Shown here piece by piece: positions 17,123 through 25,371 of a stretch of DNA of 64,000 nt. Numbering within the stretch: position 1 is the stretch's first letter; every line of letters starts with the position of its first letter. The DNA is taken from NCBI GenBank assembly GCA_023666705.1, contig JAMPBO010000014.1, positions 20,368 through 84,367 on the forward strand. The letters are read 5' to 3'. The position numbers and the translations under genes were made by a program. The stretch is from Bacteroides sp. GTDB taxonomy: Bacteria > Bacillota > Clostridia > Lachnospirales > Lachnospiraceae. Under the pieces are notes generated by a model. It saw nothing but the letters and a program-made list of their open reading frames with translations, did not search any database and was not told the origin of the DNA.

Positions 17123-18619
17123 ATGAAATTATCAGAACTGTTACATGGTTTTGAATATGAGATTTTATGCGGAAGTCCTGACACGGAGGTTTTTGATATC
17201 AAAAATGATTCAAGACTTGTAGGAGAGGGAGATTTATTTTTCTGTATAGCGGGTGCAGTGTCCGACGGGCACAAATATGCAGAGGATGTAATCAAAAAGG
17301 GTGCATCGGTGCTTATCGTTGAAAAGGAAATTGACGCTGCAGGAGCAGTTATTGTCAGGGTTGAAAATTCCAGAAAAGCCATGGGTATGATAAGCTCAAG
17401 ATTTTATGGCGAGCCGTCCAAAAAGCTTACTGTAATCGGAATCACGGGAACAAAAGGAAAAACAACGACAACATACATGATAAAGGAAATGCTTGAGGCG
17501 GCAGGAAAGAAAACGGGATTAATCGGGACAATAGAAATCATTGACGGAAAGAATCATATCCATGCCAAAAATACAACGCCTGAATCACTGGAATTACATA
17601 AAAAGCTTAAGGATATGGTGGAGAACGGACTGTCCTGCGTGGTTATGGAGGTATCCTCCCAAGGACTTATGTTAGACAGGGTTTCCGGTGTGGATTTTGA
17701 CTATGCAATCTATACCAATCTTTCCAAAGACCACATAGGACCAAATGAGCACAGCAGCTTTGAGGAGTACCGGATGTGGAAGTCAAAGCTGTTTGCCATG
17801 TGCCGTGTAGGGATAATCAATGTGGATGACAGCCATGCAGATTACATGATTAATGAGGCAGACTGTGAAATCGTCACATACGGCATGAATCATCAGGCGG
17901 ATTACAAGGCAAATTCCTTTGGACTGTATAGTGGGGATGGCGTGCTGGGCATTGGCTACGATTTGAGTGGAAGGCTGGAGGGACACATAGAGGTTGACCT
18001 TCCAGGCGAATTTTCCGTGCATAATTCCCTTGCCGCTGTTGCCATAGCAGATTTGCTTGGTGTACCATTTGACAATATCAGGGATATTTTAAAGAAAATT
18101 AAGGTCAGGGGCAGAGTGGAAATGATTCCCATATCAGATGCATTTACCATCATGATTGACTATGCCCACAATGCAATGGCACTCGAAAGCCTGCTTTGTG
18201 CACTGAAAAGCTATGAGCCGGCACGGATTGTAACAGTATTTGGCTGTGGAGGAGACAGGGCAAGAGACCGGAGATTTGAGATGGGTGAGGTTTCGGGCAA
18301 ACTGTCTGACTTCACAATTATTACAAGCGATAATCCAAGATTTGAGGAGCCTTTGGATATTATAAAGGACATTAAAACGGGAATTGAAAAGACAGATGGG
18401 GCATACATAGAGATACCTGACAGGAAAGAAGCCATGCGGTATGCAATAATGAATGCAAAAAAAGGTGATGTTATTGTGTTTGCTGGAAAAGGACATGAGG
18501 ACTATCAGGAGATAAAGGGTGTGAAGCACCATATGGATGAGAGAGATTTAATCAGAGAGATTTTGGAGGAAGAAGATGTCACAAAAATATGCGGATATAA
18601 TAATCGATATTTCGCATGA
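17123..18619 (+). CDS. murE: UDP-N-acetylmuramyl-tripeptide synthetase (meso-DAP-adding)
   Basis: This 498-residue Mur ligase adds the third residue of the peptidoglycan stem peptide in the cytoplasm. It shows the Mur ATP loop GITGTKGKTTTTYM (about 110-123), the substrate block NTTPESLELH and the C-terminal motif SDNPRFEEP. The DNPR tetrapeptide (Asp at about 403) is the known determinant for meso-diaminopimelate rather than lysine. GGAGG precedes ATG 17123. Its 3' end overlaps priA by 44 bases in another frame. Confidence 0.95.
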   Translation: MKLSELLHGFEYEILCGSPDTEVFDIKNDSRLVGEGDLFFCIAGAVSDGHKYAEDVIKKGASVLIVEKEIDAAGAVIVRVENSRKAMGMISSRFYGEPSKKLTVIGITGTKGKTTTTYMIKEMLEAAGKKTGLIGTIEIIDGKNHIHAKNTTPESLELHKKLKDMVENGLSCVVMEVSSQGLMLDRVSGVDFDYAIYTNLSKDHIGPNEHSSFEEYRMWKSKLFAMCRVGIINVDDSHADYMINEADCEIVTYGMNHQADYKANSFGLYSGDGVLGIGYDLSGRLEGHIEVDLPGEFSVHNSLAAVAIADLLGVPFDNIRDILKKIKVRGRVEMIPISDAFTIMIDYAHNAMALESLLCALKSYEPARIVTVFGCGGDRARDRRFEMGEVSGKLSDFTIITSDNPRFEEPLDIIKDIKTGIEKTDGAYIEIPDRKEAMRYAIMNAKKGDVIVFAGKGHEDYQEIKGVKHHMDERDLIREILEEEDVTKICGYNNRYFA

Positions 18620-20612
18620 AGCAATTGACCGGGCATTTCAATATAGGATTCCAAAAGAGCTTGAACCTGGCATATCCGTCGGGGTCTTAGTTACGGTGCC
18701 CTTTGGAAAGGGTGACAAAATAAGAACAGGGTATGTGACAGGCATATCCGAAGAACCGGAATTTGACGTAAAGCGGATGAAAGACATACAGGGAATCGCA
18801 GGTGGAAGTCTCCCCATAGAGGGTAAGCTGATAAAGCTTGCCGCATGGATGAGGGAAAAATACGGCTCCACAATGATAAACTGCCTCATGACGGTGATGC
18901 CTGTAAAGGAACAGGTGAGAAAGCATACGCCGAGGATTGCGGAGGAGGAATACCAAGTTTCCACTCCTGTGGTGACAAGGCTGAATCTGTCACAGCAGAG
19001 CCTGGCAGATGATTTTTCAAATGATATTGACATGGAAAAAAAGGAAACCTATCTTTTACATGGAGTTACGGGAAGCGGCAAAACCGAGGTTTATATCGAG
19101 TGCATAAAAAAGGTGGTAAGCAAAGGGAAACAGGCGGTGGTTTTAGTTCCTGAAATTGCACTCACCTATCAAAATGTAGCCAGATTTAAGCAGCATTTTA
19201 AGGACCGTGTTGCAGTAATTAATTCAAAGCAGAGCAAGGGAGAAAAATACAGGGAATTCATGCGGGCACAGGCACATGAGGTTGATGTGGTAATCGGACC
19301 GAGGTCGGCACTGTTTTCTCCGTGTGCCAATCTTGGGCTTATCGTGATTGACGAGGAGCACGACAGTGCATATAAAAGTGACATGACACCGAAATATCAT
19401 GCAAGGGATGTAGCCATAAAGAGGGCAGAGATTGAGGGGGCATCCGTAATACTCGGCTCTGCGACGCCGTCCGTGGAAAGCTACATGGCAGCTAAGCTTG
19501 GAAGGTACAAGCTATGGAAGCTTGACAAACGTGCGAATGAAAAACAGCTTGCAAGTGTAAGCATTGTTGACTTAAGACAGGAGCTGCGAATGGGAAACAG
19601 GGGAATACTCAGTGATGCTCTTAAGTCTGCAATAGACGAAAGACTGAAAAAGAAAGAGCAGATAATGCTTTTTATAAACAGAAGGGGCTACAACAGCTTT
19701 ATATCCTGCAGGGAATGTGGTGAGGCTGTCAAATGTCCCAAATGCGACGTTTCCCTTTCGTATCATAAAGATGGAGGCTCCCCTGCAGGAAATACTTCAG
19801 GAATGATGGTCTGCCATTACTGCGGATATTCCACGAAAAAGCCTGACATGTGCCCATCGTGTTCTTCTAAGCTGATTGGTGGGTTTGGAACAGGAACGGA
19901 AAAGGTGGAGGCGGAGATAAAGCGTATTTTCCCGGATGCCAAAACCTTAAGAATGGATAAGGATACAACAAAGAAAAAAACCTCACAAAAAAATATTCTT
20001 GAGACCTTTCATAACAGGGAGGCAGACATATTGATTGGTACCCAGATGATAGTAAAGGGACACGATTTTGGAAATGTTACCCTTGTGGGAATCATAATTG
20101 CAGATACGTCGTTATTTGCGAATGATTACAGGGCAGGTGAGAGAACCTTTGATTTGCTTACGCAGGCAGCAGGACGTGCAGGGCGGGGCAGTGAGGCAGG
20201 ACAGGTCATTATACAGACATATCAGCCTGACCATTATGCAATTACTGCAGCAGCAAAGCAGGACTATGAGGCATTTTTTGATTTGGAGATGGCATATAGA
20301 AGGATGCTTTCCTATCCGCCTATCTGTAATATGATGGTAATTTTGATGGTGGGCGGGGATTATGACAGGACAGGCAGCGAGGCGGACCGGCTTGGAGCCA
20401 TGCTGAAAGAAAAAGCAGAAAGCAGAAAAACGGTAAGGGTCATAGGACCGTCTGATGCAACAATCGGAAAAATTAACTCCATGTTCCGAAAGGTGATATA
20501 CGTAAAATCAAATGAACCCGAGGAAATTTTCAAGCTGCGTGAGATTGCAGAGGGGTATGAAAGTGATGCCGTGAGCATCATGGTTGATATCAACCCAATG
20601 AATATGTATTAA
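18576..20612 (+). CDS. priA: Primosomal helicase PriA, short form
   Basis: This 678-residue superfamily 2 DNA helicase reloads the replicative helicase at stalled forks. The N-terminal 3'-end-binding domain opens with ADIIIDISHEAIDRAFQYRIP. The helicase core has GVTGSGKTEVY (Walker A), IDEEHDSAYK (DEEH box) and GTQMIVKGHDF. Eight zinc-binding cysteines sit as four CxxC pairs (CREC, CPKC, CHYC, CPSC). The stretch between the 3'-binding domain and Walker A is only about 50 residues, so the usual winged-helix domain appears absent; typical PriA has 730-800 residues. The start ATG 18576 follows GGAGGAAG inside murE. Confidence 0.94.
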   Translation: MSQKYADIIIDISHEAIDRAFQYRIPKELEPGISVGVLVTVPFGKGDKIRTGYVTGISEEPEFDVKRMKDIQGIAGGSLPIEGKLIKLAAWMREKYGSTMINCLMTVMPVKEQVRKHTPRIAEEEYQVSTPVVTRLNLSQQSLADDFSNDIDMEKKETYLLHGVTGSGKTEVYIECIKKVVSKGKQAVVLVPEIALTYQNVARFKQHFKDRVAVINSKQSKGEKYREFMRAQAHEVDVVIGPRSALFSPCANLGLIVIDEEHDSAYKSDMTPKYHARDVAIKRAEIEGASVILGSATPSVESYMAAKLGRYKLWKLDKRANEKQLASVSIVDLRQELRMGNRGILSDALKSAIDERLKKKEQIMLFINRRGYNSFISCRECGEAVKCPKCDVSLSYHKDGGSPAGNTSGMMVCHYCGYSTKKPDMCPSCSSKLIGGFGTGTEKVEAEIKRIFPDAKTLRMDKDTTKKKTSQKNILETFHNREADILIGTQMIVKGHDFGNVTLVGIIIADTSLFANDYRAGERTFDLLTQAAGRAGRGSEAGQVIIQTYQPDHYAITAAAKQDYEAFFDLEMAYRRMLSYPPICNMMVILMVGGDYDRTGSEADRLGAMLKEKAESRKTVRVIGPSDATIGKINSMFRKVIYVKSNEPEEIFKLREIAEGYESDAVSIMVDINPMNMY

Positions 20613-20712
20613 AGAACAGATTTATAAATATAGAAAATAAGAAAATGTATCAGCCTGTTTGATAAAGATGGAAAAGAATGGACTGATAATCAGGGAAATG
20701 GAGGAATTTAAA

Positions 20713-21186
20713 ATGGCACTTAGAAAAGTGAGAGTGGACGGAGACGATATATTAAGAAAAGTGTGCAAGCCTGTTGAAAAAATGACACCAAGACTTAGAA
20801 CCCTTGTGGAAGACATGTTTGATACCATGTATGATACAAATGGTGTGGGACTTGCAGCACCACAGGTAGGAATACTGAAACGGATTGTGGTGATTGATAT
20901 TGATGATGGAGACGCATATTGCCTCATAAATCCTGAGATTATTTTTGCGGAAGGAGAGCAGGAGGGAAGCGAGGGATGTCTTTCCCTTCCGGGGCTTGTG
21001 GGAACGGTAAAACGACCAAATCATGTTATATGTAAGGCACTGGATATTGATATGAATGAGATAACAGTTGAGGGAGAGGGTCTGCTTGCAAGGGCAATCT
21101 GTCACGAGCTTGACCATCTTGACGGCATACTATACAAGGATAAGGTATTGGATGGGCTGCATAGCGTAGATGCGGAAAATAATTAG
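20713..21186 (+). CDS. def: Peptide deformylase
   Basis: This 157-residue metalloenzyme removes the formyl group from nascent proteins at the ribosome. All three motifs are present: GVGLAAPQVGI, EGCLSLPG and CHELDHLDG (Cys and two His bind the metal). I choose ATG 20713 after GGAGGAATTTAAA; the frame extends upstream to 20659 without support. It lies next to fmt, which adds the formyl group, as is common. Confidence 0.97.
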   Translation: MALRKVRVDGDDILRKVCKPVEKMTPRLRTLVEDMFDTMYDTNGVGLAAPQVGILKRIVVIDIDDGDAYCLINPEIIFAEGEQEGSEGCLSLPGLVGTVKRPNHVICKALDIDMNEITVEGEGLLARAICHELDHLDGILYKDKVLDGLHSVDAENN

Positions 21187-21232
21187 ACAATTGCAGAATA
21201 TTTTACTTTAGAAATGAAGTTTAGCAATTGAC
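21187..21232 (+). other. CAATTGC-type inverted repeat after def
   Basis: CAATTGC at the left and GCAATTG at the right flank an AT-rich centre containing TACTTTAG. A similar hairpin follows the gene ending at 57443. There is no T-run, so it is not a standard terminator. Confidence 0.35.
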
Positions 21233-21263
21233 TGACGGAAAATTATAATTAAGGAGATTATGC

Positions 21264-22211
21264 ATGAGAGTAGTATATATGGGAACACCTGAATTTGCGG
21301 TTTATGCCCTTCAGGCAATCATAGAAAACGGGCACGATGTCATTGCCGTTGTCACGCAGCCTGACAAGGCAAAGGGAAGAAGCAAGGCACTTCTTCCAAC
21401 ACCGGTAAAGGCAGTTGCAGTGGAGCACAATATACCTGTATACCAGCCTGAAAAGGTGAGAGATGAAGCTATGGTAAACATACTAAAGGAACTGGCACCT
21501 GAAGTAATTGTCGTTGCTGCCTACGGACAAATTTTACCTGAAAGCATATTGAATATACCTGCCTATGGCTGTATCAACATCCATGCGTCACTGCTTCCAA
21601 AGTACAGGGGTGCGGCACCCATAGAATGGGCAATCATAAATGGGGAAAAGGTGACGGGTGTTACGACCATGTATATGGAAAAGGGGCTCGATACGGGAGA
21701 TATGATAGAAAAGACCGAGGTGGAAATAGAACCCTGCGATACGGGAAAAACTCTCCATGACAAGCTGGCTGTGGCAGGTGCAGAGCTGATACTTTCAACC
21801 CTTACTGCCCTTTATGGAAAAACGGCAACAAGAACAAAGCAAAATGATGAGGAAAGCTGTTATGCCTCCATGTTAAGCAAGGAGCTTGGCAATATAGATT
21901 TCACAAGGTCAGCGGAGGAAATTGAGAGACAAATCAGAGGTCTTTTTCCGTGGCCATGTGCATATACCAAAATAATGGATAAGACTGTAAAGCTTTTGGA
22001 GGCACAGGTTGTAAAGCAGGATGTGTCAGACTTTCAGGCAGGTGAAATTGTGAATGTAACCAAGAAAAGCTTTCAGATTGCCTGTGGCAGCGATGCACTT
22101 CTGATAAAAAGGCTCCAGCCTGAGGGCAAAAAGGAAATGGATGCGGCGGCTTACCTGAATGGAAACAAGCTGGAAGCAGGAATGATAGTGTCATCAGGAG
22201 TTAATTTATGA
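21264..22211 (+). CDS. fmt: Methionyl-tRNA formyltransferase
   Basis: This 315-residue enzyme formylates initiator Met-tRNA using 10-formyl-THF. The catalytic and folate-binding block HASLLPKYRGAAPIEWAI is at about residues 109-126, with VTQPDKAKGR near the N-terminus and an OB-like C-terminal tRNA-binding domain. AAGGAGAT precedes ATG 21264. It overlaps rsmB by 4 bases (ATGA). Confidence 0.97.
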   Translation: MRVVYMGTPEFAVYALQAIIENGHDVIAVVTQPDKAKGRSKALLPTPVKAVAVEHNIPVYQPEKVRDEAMVNILKELAPEVIVVAAYGQILPESILNIPAYGCINIHASLLPKYRGAAPIEWAIINGEKVTGVTTMYMEKGLDTGDMIEKTEVEIEPCDTGKTLHDKLAVAGAELILSTLTALYGKTATRTKQNDEESCYASMLSKELGNIDFTRSAEEIERQIRGLFPWPCAYTKIMDKTVKLLEAQVVKQDVSDFQAGEIVNVTKKSFQIACGSDALLIKRLQPEGKKEMDAAAYLNGNKLEAGMIVSSGVNL

Positions 22212-23533
22212 TAAATGCAAGAGATATCGTACTGTCCATATTGGTTGATATAGAAAACAACGATACATTTTCCAATATTGCCATTACAAAGGCACTAAGG
22301 CAAATCCAGTTTGAGAACAAGCAGGAACGGGCATTTATTACAAGGCTTGCAGAAGGTGTCACAGAATCAAAAATAAAGCTGGATTATATTATTAACGGAT
22401 TTTCAAAAACACCAACGGAAAAATGCAAGCCCCTGATACGTTCCTTACTTCGAATGGGAGCATATCAGATACTTTACATGGACAGCGTTCCGGACAGTGC
22501 CGTCTGCAACGAGGCGGTTAAGCTTGCAAAAAAACACAATTTTGCAGGGCTTTCGGGATTTGTAAATGGTGTGCTCAGGGCGATTGCAAGAAATAAAGAT
22601 GATATAAAATTACCCAAGGAGGCTGACACCGTAAACTATTTGTCAGTTAATTATTCCGTGCCTGTATGGCTTTGCGAAAAGGTGTTACAGGATTATCCGG
22701 ACAAGGGAAGGAAAATCATTGAGGCGTCCTTTCAGGAGCGTAAAACATCCATCAGGGTAAATGAGCTTAAGATAAAACGGGATGCATTAAGGACTTATAT
22801 TTATGACAAGGCAGGGGAGTCTGAACCGGAAAAGCTTTCGGTTATAGATGGATATTATGACGATAAGGCACTTCTTATTTCAGGGTACGATTTTATCAGG
22901 AAGCTGCCGGGATACAGGGAAGGATATTTTACAGTTCAGGATGAAAGCTCCATGTGTGCCGTGAGGGCGGCAGGAATCAGGCAGGGCGATATCGTTATTG
23001 ATGTGTGTGCGGCACCGGGTGGAAAGGCAACTGGTGCGGCAGAATTTCTTATGGGAGACGGAACGGTATATGCAAGGGATATATCGGAGGAAAAGCTGGA
23101 ACTGATTGAGGAAAATGTAAGCCGGCTTGGAATAAAAAACGTTGCGATAAGCAAGTGGGATGCCTGTATTTTTGACGAGGCACTTGTCAATAAGGCAGAC
23201 GTTGTAATTGCAGATTTGCCATGTTCAGGGCTTGGAATTATGGGAAGAAAAAATGACATTAAATATAGAATAAATGCAGATCAGATTGAGGAGCTTATTA
23301 AACTGCAAAGAACAATACTTGGGATAGTGTGCAGGTATGTGAAAGCAGGCGGTATTCTTCTTTACAGCACCTGCACCATAAATCCAGAAGAAAATTCGGA
23401 CAATGTAAAATGGTTTTTGAAAAGTCACAAGGAATTTCGCCTTGTGGAGGAACGACAGTTTTTACAGGGGATAGACAAATGTGACGGCTTTTATTATGCC
23501 AGGCTGATATCAGACGTTTGTGAAAAAAATTGA
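22208..23533 (+). CDS. rsmB: 16S rRNA m5C967 methyltransferase
   Basis: This 441-residue protein combines an N-terminal NusB-like RNA-binding domain (about 1-140) with a Rossmann methyltransferase domain. It has the SAM motif DVCAAPGGKATG and the two catalytic cysteines in LPCSGLG and YSTCTINPEEN. It methylates C967 of 16S rRNA. Overlapping start and stop with fmt indicates translational coupling. Confidence 0.95.
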   Translation: MINARDIVLSILVDIENNDTFSNIAITKALRQIQFENKQERAFITRLAEGVTESKIKLDYIINGFSKTPTEKCKPLIRSLLRMGAYQILYMDSVPDSAVCNEAVKLAKKHNFAGLSGFVNGVLRAIARNKDDIKLPKEADTVNYLSVNYSVPVWLCEKVLQDYPDKGRKIIEASFQERKTSIRVNELKIKRDALRTYIYDKAGESEPEKLSVIDGYYDDKALLISGYDFIRKLPGYREGYFTVQDESSMCAVRAAGIRQGDIVIDVCAAPGGKATGAAEFLMGDGTVYARDISEEKLELIEENVSRLGIKNVAISKWDACIFDEALVNKADVVIADLPCSGLGIMGRKNDIKYRINADQIEELIKLQRTILGIVCRYVKAGGILLYSTCTINPEENSDNVKWFLKSHKEFRLVEERQFLQGIDKCDGFYYARLISDVCEKN

Positions 23534-23566
23534 TATGCAGCGTCAGATTGTCTGACGGAGGAAATT

Positions 23567-24622
23567 ATGGACATAAAATCAATGTATTTTGATGAACTGA
23601 ATGAGTGGGTAAAGAAAAGCGGTCAGCCAGAGTTTCGTGCAAAGCAGCTTTTTGAGTGGATGCACAAAAAATATGCTGCATCCCCAAATGAAATGACAAA
23701 TATTCCAAAGGCACTGATTGCAGCAATGGAGGATGATTTTGTCTGCCTTAAGGAAAAAATGCATCAGATCTCCAAAGCAGACGGCACAATAAAGTTTCTG
23801 TACCGCTTACGGGATGACCAAATGATTGAGACGGTATTTATGAGACATGATTATGGAAACTCCATCTGTATATCCTCACAGGCAGGCTGCAGGATGGGAT
23901 GTAAATTCTGTGCATCCACAATCGGCGGGCTGATTAGAAACCTGACTGCATCCGAGATGCTGGAGCAGGTCTATGCATCCATGCGGGCAACAGGAGAAAA
24001 AATATCAAACATCGTTGTGATGGGAACGGGGGAACCGCTGGATAACTATGACAATCTTATAAGGTTTATACGCCTGATATCGGATGAGAGAGGTTACAAC
24101 ATCAGTCAACGCAGCATAACCGTTTCAAGCTGCGGAATCGCACCGATGATAAAAAAGCTGGCAGACGAACAGCTTACCATAACATTTGCACTTTCACTGC
24201 ATGCACCGACGGACGAAGAACGGAAAAAGCTTATGCCCATAGCGGCAAAATATAATCTTGAGGAGCTTATGGACGCATGCAGGTATTATTTTGACAAAAC
24301 AGGAAGAAGACTTACCTTTGAATATAGTCTGGTTAAGGAAGAAAATGACAGTGTGGCACAGGCTGAAAAATTGGCAAAGCTGCTCAAGGGAATGAATTGT
24401 CATGTTAATTTAATTCCCGTAAATCCCATTTCTGAGAGAAATTATTGCAGAAGTGACAAGAATTCTGTCGAAAAATTTAAATTAGCACTTGAAAAAAAAT
24501 CAATTAATGTTACTATAAGAAAGAGTGTGGGTAGCGATATAGACGCTGCCTGTGGACAATTAAGAAATAAGTACATAAAAAATAATCAGGAGGAAGCTGA
24601 TGAAATCATGCGGAAAAACTGA
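23567..24622 (+). CDS. rlmN: 23S rRNA A2503 / tRNA A37 C2-methyltransferase
   Basis: This 351-residue radical-SAM enzyme has the iron-sulfur cluster motif AGCRMGCKFC (about residues 108-117) and the SAM-binding block GTGEPLDNYDN. It also keeps the late catalytic cysteine region GSDIDAACGQL (the mCys residue at about Cys 334). GGAGG precedes ATG 23567. Its end overlaps the phosphatase gene by 23 bases. Confidence 0.96.
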   Translation: MDIKSMYFDELNEWVKKSGQPEFRAKQLFEWMHKKYAASPNEMTNIPKALIAAMEDDFVCLKEKMHQISKADGTIKFLYRLRDDQMIETVFMRHDYGNSICISSQAGCRMGCKFCASTIGGLIRNLTASEMLEQVYASMRATGEKISNIVVMGTGEPLDNYDNLIRFIRLISDERGYNISQRSITVSSCGIAPMIKKLADEQLTITFALSLHAPTDEERKKLMPIAAKYNLEELMDACRYYFDKTGRRLTFEYSLVKEENDSVAQAEKLAKLLKGMNCHVNLIPVNPISERNYCRSDKNSVEKFKLALEKKSINVTIRKSVGSDIDAACGQLRNKYIKNNQEEADEIMRKN

Positions 24623-25319
24623 TACAGGCAATAAGAGAAGCAACAATCAGGACAGTATATTTTATAGTGATAAACCAATAGGAATGATGCCGAACCTATA
24701 CATTGTGGCTGACGGAATGGGAGGACACAGGGCAGGTGACAAGGCATCCCGTATGGCAATAGACATTACCGTTGACTTTATAAAGGATTCCACGCTGGAA
24801 AATCCCATTGCGATTTTGAAGCGGGCAATCGTGTTTGCCAATAATGAAATATTCAAGGCAGCAGGAAATGATCCTGATTTGCAGGGAATGGGCACTACAA
24901 TGGTGGCAGCGATTGCATTGGATGGAAAGCTGTATGTAGCAAATATTGGTGACAGCAGGCTCTATGCCATAAACAGTGAAATCAAACAAATTACAATGGA
25001 TCATTCGCTTGTGGAGGAGCTGATCAGAAACGGTGAGCTTGAGAGAAAGAAGGGAAGAAACCATCCCGAAAGAAATATCATTACAAAGGCGATGGGCTCC
25101 AAGGAGGAAATTGTTCCGGATTTCTTTGAGGTTGATATCCACAAGGGAGAACGGTTTTTACTGTGCTCGGACGGATTATCCAATATGGTTGAGGACGATG
25201 AGATACGTGATATCGTAGTGGAGCATGATGATTTAAAGGAAATGACCCAGGCGTTAATTGACAGGGCAAATTACTATGGCGGCTCAGATAACATATCTGT
25301 AGTTGTGGTAGAGGAGTAA
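24600..25319 (+). CDS. prpC: PP2C-type Ser/Thr phosphatase (Stp1/PrpC)
   Basis: This 239-residue metal-dependent phosphatase reverses phosphorylation by the PASTA kinase encoded next. PP2C motifs are visible: TDTGNKRSNNQDS, VADGMGGHRAGDKAS (metal-binding Asp), NIGDSRLYAI, LLCSDGLSNMV and GGSDNISVV. Length is normal. AGGAGG at about 24589 supports ATG 24600 inside the rlmN end. The prpC-prkC-rsgA order is the classic Firmicute signalling cluster. Confidence 0.96.
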   Translation: MKSCGKTDTGNKRSNNQDSIFYSDKPIGMMPNLYIVADGMGGHRAGDKASRMAIDITVDFIKDSTLENPIAILKRAIVFANNEIFKAAGNDPDLQGMGTTMVAAIALDGKLYVANIGDSRLYAINSEIKQITMDHSLVEELIRNGELERKKGRNHPERNIITKAMGSKEEIVPDFFEVDIHKGERFLLCSDGLSNMVEDDEIRDIVVEHDDLKEMTQALIDRANYYGGSDNISVVVVEE

Positions 25320-25371
25320 TAAATTAGATGTCTCAAGTGGTGGAGAGACATAGCAGAAAGGTGTAGAATTT

